DNA of 19,097 bases from positions 1 to 19,097 of the forward strand of contig CAZGVV010000042.1 in assembly GCA_964529155.1 (NCBI GenBank), given 5' to 3'. The stretch is from CAZGVV01 sp964529155. Its GTDB lineage: Bacteria; Pseudomonadota; Alphaproteobacteria; Rickettsiales; SXRF01. The notes beneath the pieces are model-generated. The model made no database searches, had not been told where the DNA came from, and worked only from the letters and a program-made list of their open reading frames with translations. Shown here piece by piece: positions 7,628 to 15,307 of this stretch. Numbering within the stretch: position 1 is the first letter of the stretch; each line of letters begins with the position of its first letter. The position numbers were made by a program, and so were the translations under genes.

Positions 7628-8941
7628 TTAATGCAACTTCTCACCATGAATGGCCATGTCCAGGCCCATTTCTTCGGTGGCCGCATCCACGCGCAGCCCC
7701 ATAATCTTATCAATTATTTTAAGGATAATAAAGGACATTATGCCGCAATAGACTACCGTTACCAGGATTCCCTCAGCTTGCGCGATTAATTGATTAAAGC
7801 TGCCCATATGGCCACCGATACTCTCCGAAGCGAAAATGCCCGTAAGCAGACCGCCTGCGATTCCTCCAATGCAGTGGACGCCAAAAACATCCAATGAATC
7901 ATCGAATTTAAGTTTATATTTCAATTGGCAACCCCAGAAGCAAAGAATGCCTGAAATCAAGCCAATAGCAAACGCACCCTTCACATCCACAAAACCGGAG
8001 GCGGGCGTAATGGCTACTAATCCGGCGACAGCGCCTGAAATGATGCCGATGACGCTAGGCTTTCCGCGAGTGCTCCACTCCACGGCCATCCACGCAAGGG
8101 CGGCAGTGGCAGCGGCAATATGGGTGACCAGCATGGCCATGCCTGCGCTGAAATTAGCGGCCATGGCCGAGCCCGCATTAAACCCGAACCATCCCACCCA
8201 TAACAGCGAAGCACCGATGACGCTAAAGACAATATTATAGGGCGGCGCGCCGTCATTGGAGCCAAAATTCTTATGTGCGCCAAGAACTAACGCAGCCATA
8301 AGGCCGGCAATACCAGCATTGATATGCACCACTGTGCCACCGGCAAAGTCCAGTGTTGGCCCGAAACCTAAAATACCACTGGCACTGCTGTCTCCTGTGC
8401 CGCCGAGCAAGCCTTTGGGACCCCATACCCAATGGGCTACGGGGATGTATACGACAGTAAACCACGCGGCAATAAAGACTAATGCGGAAGAAAACTTTAG
8501 GCGGTTTGCCACCGAGCCTAAAATCAACGCGCAAGTAATGGCGGCAAAAGTCAGTTGAAACGTTACGAACACGGATTCTGGGATAAGATTAGGGGCTGTG
8601 CCGGATGTGGATTCTAATCCCATACCATTCAGGAAAAGCTTGGATATATTGCCGATAAATACATTGGCTTCAGTAAATACGAGGCTATACCCATAAATAA
8701 CCCATAATACGCTAATTAAACAGCAGGTTACGAAGCTTTGCATAAGGGTTGCCAGCACGCTTTCTTTATGCATCATACCGCCATAGAACAAGGCCAGGCC
8801 GGGAATAATCATCATTAGCACAAGGAGTGTAGATACCAGCATCCAGGCCGTCGCTCCGGAATCAATTGCCGGCGCGGCCAGGGCGGAGAAGGGCAAAAAT
8901 GCGATTAATAATGCCAATAGAATAGGTTGTAAGCGCTGCAT
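7628..8941 (-). CDS. amtB: Ammonium transporter AmtB
   Basis: AmtB is a trimeric inner-membrane channel for ammonium. The 437-residue protein begins with a signal peptide (LLALLIAFLPFSALAAPA), followed by about eleven membrane segments. It has the twin pore histidines His206 (GGTVVHINAG) and His356 (DVFGVHCIGGIAGG), and GGMMHKESVLATLMQSF, FVTFQLTFAAITCALI and WFGFNAGSA typical of the family. The cytosolic tail has GLRVDAATEEMGLDMAIHGE, the usual PII-responsive C-terminus. The frame is open 39 codons further upstream, but ATG 8941 is preferred: GGGAG stands about 8 nt before it and the signal peptide begins there. glnK, the usual partner, is not adjacent. A sigma-70-like promoter precedes the gene. 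Confidence 0.97.
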   Translation of the reverse strand: MQRLQPILLALLIAFLPFSALAAPAIDSGATAWMLVSTLLVLMMIIPGLALFYGGMMHKESVLATLMQSFVTCCLISVLWVIYGYSLVFTEANVFIGNISKLFLNGMGLESTSGTAPNLIPESVFVTFQLTFAAITCALILGSVANRLKFSSALVFIAAWFTVVYIPVAHWVWGPKGLLGGTGDSSASGILGFGPTLDFAGGTVVHINAGIAGLMAALVLGAHKNFGSNDGAPPYNIVFSVIGASLLWVGWFGFNAGSAMAANFSAGMAMLVTHIAAATAALAWMAVEWSTRGKPSVIGIISGAVAGLVAITPASGFVDVKGAFAIGLISGILCFWGCQLKYKLKFDDSLDVFGVHCIGGIAGGLLTGIFASESIGGHMGSFNQLIAQAEGILVTVVYCGIMSFIILKIIDKIMGLRVDAATEEMGLDMAIHGEKLH

Positions 8942-8971
8942 GTGACAAGCTCCCGAAGAATGACTGGCGGC

Positions 8972-8999
8972 ATCATAGCGAGATTTTGTTGCTGTGCAA
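8972..8999 (-). promoter_or_regulatory. Candidate sigma-70 promoter of amtB
   Basis: Read on the reverse strand: TTGCAC (8994-8999), 16 bp, TATGAT (8972-8977), placing transcription start near 8965, about 24 nt before the amtB ATG. I saw no sigma-54 -24/-12 element in this spacer, although amtB is often nitrogen-regulated that way. Confidence 0.5.
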
Positions 9000-9036
9000 T
9001 ATGTGCGATAAAACGGCATAATAAGGTATTTTCCCC

Positions 9037-9064
9037 TTGATCTTTTGTGCGCATGCATTATATT
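9037..9064 (+). promoter_or_regulatory. Candidate sigma-70 promoter of rimP-nusA-infB
   Basis: TTGATC (9037-9042), 16 bp, TATATT (9059-9064). The predicted start, about 9071, would place a strong hairpin (9075-9092) at the very 5' end of the mRNA, 48 nt before the rimP ATG. Confidence 0.45.
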
Positions 9065-9074
9065 CAGAAAACAA

Positions 9075-9098
9075 GGTGGGAATTTTCCCGCCTTTTTT
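9075..9098 (+). terminator. Terminator-like hairpin plus U-tract in the rimP leader
   Basis: GGTGGGAA (9075-9082) pairs with TTCCCGCC (9085-9092), with one T-G wobble. Six Ts follow (9093-9098), then ATTGGTTTTTAGG. This looks like an intrinsic terminator, yet both flanking genes diverge, so it cannot close amtB. It would act as an attenuator or 5' stabiliser of the rimP operon, end a short leader RNA, or stop antisense transcription leftward, where a T-rich run also follows the hairpin. Confidence 0.55.
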
Positions 9099-9118
9099 AT
9101 TGGTTTTTAGGTTTGGCT

Positions 9119-9628
9119 ATGCAAACGCCGCTTGAACAACGCATTCGCGCGATTATCGAGGCTCCATTGAATGCAATGGGCTATGCCTTGGTGCGCTTGA
9201 AGGTGCGTGAGGGCAAGAGCCGAAATGTATTGGAAATTATGGCCGAGCGCACGGACGATGTGCCGATGAGCTTTGACGATTGCGCCGCCATCACCCACAC
9301 CGCATCCGCCCAATTGGATGTCGAAGACCCAATCCCAGGAGCATATGATTTGGAAGTATCCTCGCCGGGCTTGGATCGGCCATTAAATAACGCCTTGGAT
9401 TTCAAGCGGTTTCAGGGGCAGGAAGCCAGGGTGGAAACCATGTTGCCCATCAATGGCCGCAAACGGTTTCGCGGTACAATTACACATATTGCAGGTGATG
9501 ATGTGACGCTGGCGCTGGAAGAAGGCGGCGAGCAGATTATTGCCTGTGCAGGCATCCGTAGCGCAAAGCTGGTGGCGGAAATGCCCAACAACAAAAAACC
9601 GGCAACGAAAAAGAAGAAAACAGCATAA
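9119..9628 (+). CDS. rimP: Ribosome maturation factor RimP
   Basis: RimP assists late 30S subunit assembly. The 169-residue product shows the N-terminal domain (LEQRIRAIIEAPLNAMGYAL, LEIMAERTD, SFDDCAAITHTASAQLDVED), the family signature YDLEVSSPGLDRPL, then the SH3-like C-terminal domain (FRGTITHIAGDDVTLALEE) and a Lys-rich tail (KKPATKKKKTA). The frame is open to GTG 9047, but that stretch would translate the promoter -10 box and the hairpin. ATG 9119, with AGG at 9109-9111, gives the usual N-terminus. It opens a rimP-nusA-infB cluster, with nusA 17 bp downstream. Confidence 0.95.
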   Translation: MQTPLEQRIRAIIEAPLNAMGYALVRLKVREGKSRNVLEIMAERTDDVPMSFDDCAAITHTASAQLDVEDPIPGAYDLEVSSPGLDRPLNNALDFKRFQGQEARVETMLPINGRKRFRGTITHIAGDDVTLALEEGGEQIIACAGIRSAKLVAEMPNNKKPATKKKKTA

Positions 9629-9631
9629 TTT

Positions 9632-9636
9632 AGGAG
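9632..9636 (+). promoter_or_regulatory. Ribosome-binding site of nusA
   Basis: AGGAG lies 9 nt before ATG 9646 but only 3 nt before ATG 9640. The spacing favours 9646 as the start of nusA. Confidence 0.6.
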
Positions 9637-9645
9637 TTAATGACT

Positions 9646-11211
9646 ATGGCCATCCAAGCGTCTTCCATGAGCAACAAGGCATTCGGTAGCACGGAAATTA
9701 TCCAGATAGCCGAAGCGGTATCGCGTGAAAAAGGGTTGCCGCGTGAAGCAATTCTGGATGCCATGGCTGGTGCTATTGAAGTGGCGGGCCGCCGTAAATA
9801 TGGTCATGAACACAACATCCGCGCTGAGATTGACCATCGCAGCGGTGAAGTGCAATTGTACCGTGTTCGCACCGTGGTCAGCAACGATCATGAGCCGGTT
9901 ACTCCTGAAAGTGCCGAAGAAGGTGGTGTTGAGGGCTTTAATGAATACACGCATATTCACCTGAAAGACGCGCAAAAAATTGATGCTGAGCTTGAAGTGG
10001 GTGATGAAATTAAAGATGCGTTGCCACCAATCGATTTTGGCCGCGTTGCTGCGCAGACTGCCAAGCAGGTTATTATGCAGAAAGTGCGTGACGCTGAGCG
10101 CGAAAAGCAATTTGATGAATTCAAAGATCGCGTAGGTGAAATCGTTTCCGGCACGGTAAAGCGTGTGGAATACGGCAATGTCATCGTTGATTTCGGCCGC
10201 ACTGAAGCGGTGATTCGCCGCGACGAACTGATCCCGCGTGAAACGTTCCGCACTGGCGACCGTATCCGCGCGTATATCTTTGACGTACGCCGCGAACGCA
10301 CCGGCGCGCAGATTTTCCTCTCCCGCGTGCGTCCGGAATTCCTGGCTAAACTCTTTTCACAAGAAGTGCCGGAAATTTATGACGGCATCATCGAAATTAA
10401 AGCTGTCGCCCGCGATCCTGGCTCACGTGCTAAAATCGCCGTTATCAGCCATGATTCCGGCGTAAATCCCGTGCTGTCATGCGTGGGTGTTCGTGGTAGC
10501 CGAGTGCAAGCGGTGGTAGCCGAGCTTCAGGGCGAGCGCATCGACATTACCGAATGGTCGCCAGATCCTGCAACGTTTGTAGTGAACGCATTGTCTTCGG
10601 CTGAAGTATCCAAAGTGGTGATCGACGAAAACCGCGGCACGATCGAACTTGTAGTGCCAGATGAGCAGCTTTCTCTCGCTATCGGCCGCCGTGGCCAGAA
10701 TGTGCGTTTGGCGGCCCAGCTTACCGGTTGGAACATCGACATCCTGACCGAAGCCACCGAATCCGAGCGCCGTTCGCAGGAATTCAAGTCCTTGTCGCAG
10801 CTCTTTATCGACGTATTGAACGTAGAAGAAGTGATCGCACAACTCCTGGTAACGGAAGGCTTTACCAGCATTGAAGAAGTGGCTTACATTCCGCTTTCTG
10901 ACCTTGCTTCTATCGAGGGTTTCGACGAAAGCGTGGCGCAAGAACTGCAAAGCCGTGCGCTTGCCTGGTTGGATCAGAAGCAGCAGGAGCAGCAAGACAA
11001 GCTGCGTAGCCTCGGTATGGCCGATGACCTCATCAATTTTGAGGGCATGACACCTGAAATTCTGGCAGCACTTGGCGAAAATGGAGTGAAAACCGGCGAT
11101 GATTTTGCTGGCCTCGCCACCGACGAACTGCTTGAAATCCTACCCAAAGATGCGCTGGACCCCGAACAGGCTGCTGCCCTTATCATGACGGCCCGCGAAA
11201 GGTTCTTTTAA
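9646..11211 (+). CDS. nusA: Transcription termination/antitermination factor NusA
   Basis: NusA binds RNA polymerase and nascent RNA, modulating pausing, intrinsic termination and antitermination. The 521-residue product has the N-terminal polymerase-binding domain (about 1-130, with EAVSREKGLPREAILDAMAG). Next come an S1 domain (about 132-200: VGEIVSGTVKRVEYGNVIVDFGR), KH1 (CVGVRGSRVQAVVAELQGER) and KH2 (AIGRRGQNVRLAAQLTGW). Last are two C-terminal helix-hairpin-helix repeats (TEGFTSIEEVAYIPL...LASIEGFD and FEGMTPEILAALGENGVKT). Full length for an alphaproteobacterial NusA. ATG 9640 is an in-frame alternative start. In many alphaproteobacteria ylxR lies between nusA and infB; here there is only a 92-bp spacer with a large hairpin. 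Confidence 0.98.
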   Translation: MAIQASSMSNKAFGSTEIIQIAEAVSREKGLPREAILDAMAGAIEVAGRRKYGHEHNIRAEIDHRSGEVQLYRVRTVVSNDHEPVTPESAEEGGVEGFNEYTHIHLKDAQKIDAELEVGDEIKDALPPIDFGRVAAQTAKQVIMQKVRDAEREKQFDEFKDRVGEIVSGTVKRVEYGNVIVDFGRTEAVIRRDELIPRETFRTGDRIRAYIFDVRRERTGAQIFLSRVRPEFLAKLFSQEVPEIYDGIIEIKAVARDPGSRAKIAVISHDSGVNPVLSCVGVRGSRVQAVVAELQGERIDITEWSPDPATFVVNALSSAEVSKVVIDENRGTIELVVPDEQLSLAIGRRGQNVRLAAQLTGWNIDILTEATESERRSQEFKSLSQLFIDVLNVEEVIAQLLVTEGFTSIEEVAYIPLSDLASIEGFDESVAQELQSRALAWLDQKQQEQQDKLRSLGMADDLINFEGMTPEILAALGENGVKTGDDFAGLATDELLEILPKDALDPEQAAALIMTARERFF

Positions 11212-11217
11212 GCAATC

Positions 11218-11257
11218 TCGGCGAATAGCCTGTCATTAGTGGCTAGCTATTCGCCGA
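11218..11257 (+). promoter_or_regulatory. Long hairpin in the nusA-infB spacer
   Basis: TCGGCGAATAGC (11218-11229) and GCTATTCGCCGA (11246-11257) are perfect 12-bp inverted copies around a 16-nt loop. A competing pairing (TAGCC 11226-11230 with GGCTA 11241-11245) is nested inside. No T-run follows, so it is not a classical terminator. It may be a processing or partial read-through site between nusA and infB. Confidence 0.6.
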
Positions 11258-11303
11258 AATCTCACTTACAATAGCCACCAACCTAAAGGCAGCCATCACC
11301 GAC

Positions 11304-13899
11304 ATGACAGACGACACCACAAAAAAAGAAACGCTGAAAATCAGCACGCCTTCCAAGCTCACGCTTACCAAAACGGTGGATGCGGGCAAAGTGAAGCAAA
11401 AATTCACCCACGGCCGTGAAAAAGCCGTGACGGTGGAAGTGCGTAAGCAGCGGGTGTTCTCTACCGGCGGCGGTGCTGGTATGGTAGAAGTGAAGCGTCC
11501 GGGTGGAGACGGATTTCGTGGTATGGAAGGTGGCCGCCACCTGACGGAAGACGAACGTCAAACCCGTATGAAAGTGCTGCAGGCCGCTGAAGAAGCCAGC
11601 CGCAAGGCTGCCGAGCGCGTGCCGGAAGTGGTTGTGGAGCCGGTGATTGAAGCCCCGGTAGAAGAGCCGCCAGTAGTAAATACTAATGAACCCCGCCCAA
11701 TACCACGCCGCAGCGATGGTGTGGTCCTTGCGCCAAGCCTGGTGAAAAAACCCAATGTTGTGCGCCAAGCTGCACCTGCGCCGGTGGATGCGGAAAGTGC
11801 TGCTGAAAAAGAACGCGCCCGTGAAGCCAAGCCGGGCAAGCAGCTAAAACTTACCCGTGGTGATGAGCGCCGTACATCCGGCAAAATTACCGTGACTCAA
11901 GCATTGTCGCAGGCGGAAGACCAGCGCGTACGCTCACTCGCATCCATCCGTCGCCAACGCGAAAAAGCCCTCAAAAAAGCGCAAACTCCAGGCGGCGCCG
12001 GGCAAGAAAAAATCGTGCGCGAAGTAGTCATTCCAGAAGCGATCACCGTACAAGATTTGGCGAGCCGCATGGCGGTTCGTGCAGTGGACGTGATTAAAGC
12101 ATTGATGAAACTCGGCATGATGGTCACCGTCACCCAAACCATTGATGCTGACACTGCTGAATTAGTGGTCGGCGAATTCGGCCATAAATTCAAGCGCGTC
12201 GCGGAAAGTGACGTGGAAAGCGTGCTTGATGATGTCGAGGGCGGCCTGTCGTTTATCCGTCAGACCGGATTAACGTATTTATTCGGCGGCGACCAGATTT
12301 TTCTTGGGATAGGGCTCGGAAGACGGGCCGGAATAGGGGTCGAGCAGNNNNNNNNNNAGCGTGCTTGATGATGTCGAGGATTCAGAAGAAGAAATGCAAC
12401 CACGCCCCCCAGTGGTCACCATCATGGGCCACGTGGACCACGGCAAAACCTCACTGCTGGATGCACTGCGTAAAACAGACGTAGCGGCAGGCGAGGCAGG
12501 GGGAATCACCCAGCATATTGGCGCATACCAAGTGGATCTGGGTGGTGGCAAAGTTACCTTCCTAGACACGCCTGGCCATGAAGCCTTTACTGCTATGCGT
12601 GCCCGCGGTGCAAAAGTGACAGATATCGTCGTGCTTGTGGTTGCCGCAGATGACGGCATCATGGCGCAAACCAAAGAAGCCATTGCCCACGCGAAAGCCG
12701 CTGGCGTGCCGATTATCGTAGCCGTCAATAAAATCGATAAGCCGGGTGCGGATGCCGCACGGGTGAAAAACGAATTGATGAGCCACGAATTAGTGCCAGA
12801 AGAATTTGGCGGTGATGTGATCGTGGTGGAAGTATCGGCCAAACAAAAACTCAATCTGGACAAGCTGGTGGAAACTATCCTGCTGCAGTCTGAAGTCCTG
12901 GAATTGAAAGCCAATCCGAACCGCGCCGCAACGGGTGCCGTTATTGAATCCAAGCTTGATCAGGGCAGAGGCGTGATGGCCACGTTGCTGATCCAAAAAG
13001 GTACACTCCGTGTGGGTGATCTGGTGGTTGCCGGTGCGTCCTATGGCCGCGTGCGGACACTCATCAATGACAAAGGTGCGACATTAAAAGAAGCGGGGCC
13101 CGGCACGCCGGTAGAAATTCAGGGCTTAAATCAGCCGCCAGAAGCGGGGGATGTATTCTCCGTGGTTGAAAGCGAAAAGGTGGCTCGTGATATCGCGGAA
13201 TATCGCGGTCAACTCAGCCGTTCCGTTGCCAATGCCTCAGCGCCGCGCACAATGGAACAACTATTCGGTGAAGCCGCCGCTGGTGCAAAAGAACTGCCGG
13301 TGATTATCCGTGGTGATGTGCAAGGCTCAGTGGAAGCCATTGCCGCGTCGCTCAATAAAATTGGCGGTGAAGAAGCGAAGGTAAAAGTATTGCATACCGC
13401 CGTCGGCGCTGTGTCTGAATCTGACGTCACACTCGCCCGTGCAACAGGTGCGCTGATTATCGGCTTTAATGTACGTGCCAGCATCAAAGCAAAAGAACTC
13501 GCCGCACGCGAAAAAATCAACATCCGCTATTACTCGGTAATTTATGATGTAGTGGATGATGTGAAAGCCGCCGTCTCCGGCCTGCTGTCTCCCACACGCC
13601 GCGAAAATTTCATCGGTTACGCCGAAATCCGCCAGGTCTTTACCGTCAGCAAAGCCGGGAAAGTCGGTGGTTGCTACGTCACCGAAGGCGTGGTCAAGCG
13701 CGGCGCAGGCGTACGCTTGCTACGCGATGGCGTGGTCATCCACCAGGGGACACTGAAAACCTTGAAGCGCTTCAAAGACGAAGTGAAGGAAGTAAAATCC
13801 GGCTTCGAATGCGGTATGGCCTTTGAAAATTACGACGACATCCGCGAAGGCGACCAGATTGAAGCATTTGAAGTGGTGGAAGAAGCGCGTAGCGTTTAA
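11304..13899 (+). CDS. infB: Translation initiation factor IF-2, broken by an assembly artefact
   Basis: IF-2 is the GTPase that places fMet-tRNA on the 30S subunit and joins subunits. The N-terminal part has the alphaproteobacterial pattern (LTLTKTVDAGKVKQKFTHGR), a charged linker and the IF2_N domain (from residue 247, ITVQDLASRMAVRAVDVIKA). The second part carries the G domain (GHVDHGKT, DTPGH, NKIDKPG), domain II, domain III (IIRGDVQGSVEAIAASLNKI) and domain IV (YAEIRQVFTVSKAGKVGGCY). Between them a 22-nt sequence occurs twice (12219-12240, 12358-12379), flanking 107 bp of foreign sequence and ten Ns. Collapsing the repeat joins the parts in frame as SDVESVLDDVEDSEEEMQP, giving about 818 residues, a normal length. 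As written, the frame does not read through. Start ATG 11304 has only a distant AAAGG. Confidence 0.95.
12219..12240 (+). repeat. 22-nt direct repeat, copy 1 (assembly overlap)
   Basis: Identical to 12358-12379 and in the same reading frame of infB. The sequence after copy 1 is not IF-2-like, while that after copy 2 is. This fits a k-mer-sized overlap between two contig ends rather than a biological repeat. Confidence 0.85.
12241..12357. other. Foreign block plus 10-N scaffold gap inside infB
   Basis: 107 bp (12241-12347) followed by Ns (12348-12357). It does not encode IF-2 in any frame. On the reverse strand 12279-12347 reads as a possible protein tail starting LLDPYSGPSS and ending KKNLVAAE, then TAA. 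Most likely a contig extended wrongly into sequence from another locus or organism. Confidence 0.75.
12358..12379 (+). repeat. 22-nt direct repeat, copy 2 (assembly overlap)
   Basis: Second copy of 12219-12240, directly after the N run. It resumes IF-2 in the correct frame (SVLDDVEDSEEEMQP). Confidence 0.85.
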
Positions 13900-13917
13900 T
13901 TGTTATCTTATAATAAT

Positions 13918-13946
13918 GTCATCCCCGCGAAGGCGGGGATCTAGGG
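13918..13946. repeat. REP-like palindromic repeat in the infB-metC spacer
   Basis: ATCCCCGC (13921-13928), loop GAAG, GCGGGGAT (13933-13940), preceded by GTC and followed by CTAGGG. The 29 bases match 16932-16960 inside ileS at 27 positions, with both stem arms identical. No T-run follows, so it is better called a REP element than a terminator, though it could still slow convergent transcription. Confidence 0.8.
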
Positions 13947-14020
13947 TTCAATCAAACAGATGATTTTTATAAAAATGCTGCAATAGCGAACGCATGTTCC
14001 AGTGCTTCACTAATTGCACC

Positions 14021-14047
14021 ATGGATACCGGCCTACGCCGGTATGGC
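14021..14047. repeat. Second palindrome in the infB-metC spacer
   Basis: ATACCGGC (14025-14032), loop CTAC, GCCGGTAT (14037-14044): an 8-bp perfect stem with a 4-nt loop, just past the metC-like stop codon. The design matches the REP at 13918 (8-bp stem, 4-nt loop) but with a different stem sequence. The rest of the 13900-14049 spacer holds an AT palindrome (ATTTTTATAAAAAT, 13963-13976) and nothing else I can name. Confidence 0.65.
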
Positions 14048-14049
14048 AA

Positions 14050-15204
14050 TTATAATAACTTCAACCCACGTTCTAAATCCGCTTTCAAATCTTCCACGTG
14101 CTCAAGGCCTATATGCAGGCGGATCAGTGGGCCGTTGCCCGGTAGCGTGGAGGCGCTGCGGTTTTTTTCTAAATTGCAGGGTATCAGCAGGCTTTCAAAG
14201 CCACCCCAGCTATAACCTAAACCAAAATGCTCCAGCCCATTGATGCAGGCTTCCAGCTTGTCGTGCGAGGTGGGCTTCAAGCGTACGGCGAACAAGCCGC
14301 ATGCGCCGGTCATGTCGCGTTTCCATAGATCATAACCCGGTGCGCCGGGAAGGGCGGGGTAAAATACCTGCTCCACCTTGGGGTGTGTTTTCAGCCAATT
14401 AGCGATCATCAGGCTGCTTTCCTGATGCTGGCGCATACGCGCGCTCAGCGTGCGAAGTCCCCGCAAGGCCAGTGAGCAATTATCCGCCGCCGGACACGCG
14501 CCATAAGAGCGCACGGTGCGCAGCAATTGCTTATACAGAGGCTCTTTACACACCAGCACGCCCATCAACAAATCGGAATGCCCGGAGATGTATTTGGTGG
14601 CCGAATGCATGACAATGTCCACGTCATGGGCAAACGCATCAAAATAGAGCGGCGTTGCCCACGTGCAATCCGCCATCACCAGCGCGCCCACTTTATGCGC
14701 GGCTGCGGCAATGGCTTTTATGTCCTGCATCTCAAACGTAAGCGAGCCGGGGCTTTCCACGTACACAAGCTTGGTATTGGGCTGAATGAGGGAGGCTATG
14801 CCTGCGCCGATGGTGGGGTCATAAAACGTGGTTTCCACGCCAAAGCGCGCCATTTCATGCTCACAAAAACGCCGCGCCGGGCCGTAAATCGCATCGGTTA
14901 CCAGCATGTGGTCGCCCGATTTCACGCATGATGCAATGCCCGCCGCAATTGCCGCCATGCCTGACGCCATCACCATGGCTTTATCCCCGCCGCATAATTT
15001 GGCGAGTGCTGCTTCCAGCGCCAATTGCGTCGGGTTGCCATAGCGGCCATATACGGGAAGGGGCCATTCGCCGCGCTCGCCCGTTTCGAAATCCTTCAGG
15101 TTTTTGAAGAGGATAGTGGAAGCCCGGCAGGCGGGCATGTTGACAACGCCGCCGAATTCATCCGGCGCCGTGCCCATTTCAGCAAGTTCTGTTTCAATAC
15201 GCAT
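14050..15204 (-). CDS. metC: Cystathionine beta-lyase (Cys/Met metabolism PLP enzyme)
   Basis: The enzyme cleaves cystathionine to homocysteine, pyruvate and ammonia in methionine synthesis. The 384-residue protein has the fold-type I Cys/Met signature: FGGVVNMPACRASTILF, YGRYGNPTQLALEAALAKLC, MASGMAAIAAGI, DAIYGPARRFCE, YVESPGSLTFEMQDI, ADCTWATPLYFDA and the PLP lysine Lys204 in HSATKYISGHSDLLMG. C-terminal WGGFESLLIPC and LIRLHIGLEHVEDLKADLE support the beta-lyase subgroup, but gamma-lyases and synthases of this superfamily are hard to separate by eye. An in-frame TAA two codons upstream of ATG 15204 fixes the start, which has no clear Shine-Dalgarno. It converges with infB and is divergent from ileS across 103 bp. 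Confidence 0.9.
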   Translation of the reverse strand: MRIETELAEMGTAPDEFGGVVNMPACRASTILFKNLKDFETGERGEWPLPVYGRYGNPTQLALEAALAKLCGGDKAMVMASGMAAIAAGIASCVKSGDHMLVTDAIYGPARRFCEHEMARFGVETTFYDPTIGAGIASLIQPNTKLVYVESPGSLTFEMQDIKAIAAAAHKVGALVMADCTWATPLYFDAFAHDVDIVMHSATKYISGHSDLLMGVLVCKEPLYKQLLRTVRSYGACPAADNCSLALRGLRTLSARMRQHQESSLMIANWLKTHPKVEQVFYPALPGAPGYDLWKRDMTGACGLFAVRLKPTSHDKLEACINGLEHFGLGYSWGGFESLLIPCNLEKNRSASTLPGNGPLIRLHIGLEHVEDLKADLERGLKLL

Positions 15205-15307
15205 GACTTAGTTTTACGTCTGCCCCAATGCTCCTACAATAAATTTTTTCATCTTTCTGCATTTTCCCTCTTCCGGTGGGGCTCAGTTCCATTTACCTAT
15301 AAGGGCT

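Noticed and set aside
8942..9058. Upstream extension of AmtB by 39 residues.
   Set aside because: It would bury the signal peptide inside the protein and would cover the predicted promoter.
9047..9118. GTG start extending RimP by 24 residues.
   Set aside because: The extension would translate the predicted -10 box and the hairpin with its T-tract, and RimP normally begins near TPLEQRI.
10477..11768. Long reverse-strand frames opposite nusA and the infB N-terminus.
   Set aside because: These mirror frames come from codon bias in genes that are clearly coding on the + strand.
12279..12953. A 224-codon reverse-strand frame across the infB gap.
   Set aside because: Most of it is opposite the IF-2 G domain, and it is joined to the foreign block only by the ten Ns.
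13921..13940. Hairpin after infB as a rho-independent terminator.
   Set aside because: No T-run follows on either strand, and a nearly identical hairpin lies inside the ileS coding frame, so it is a dispersed repeat.
15205..15307. A four-codon leader peptide (TTG GGG CAG ACG TAA on the reverse strand) upstream of metC.
   Set aside because: The spacing from the AGGAG is only about 2 nt and the peptide has no regulatory codons. Nothing else definite is in this 103-bp spacer.
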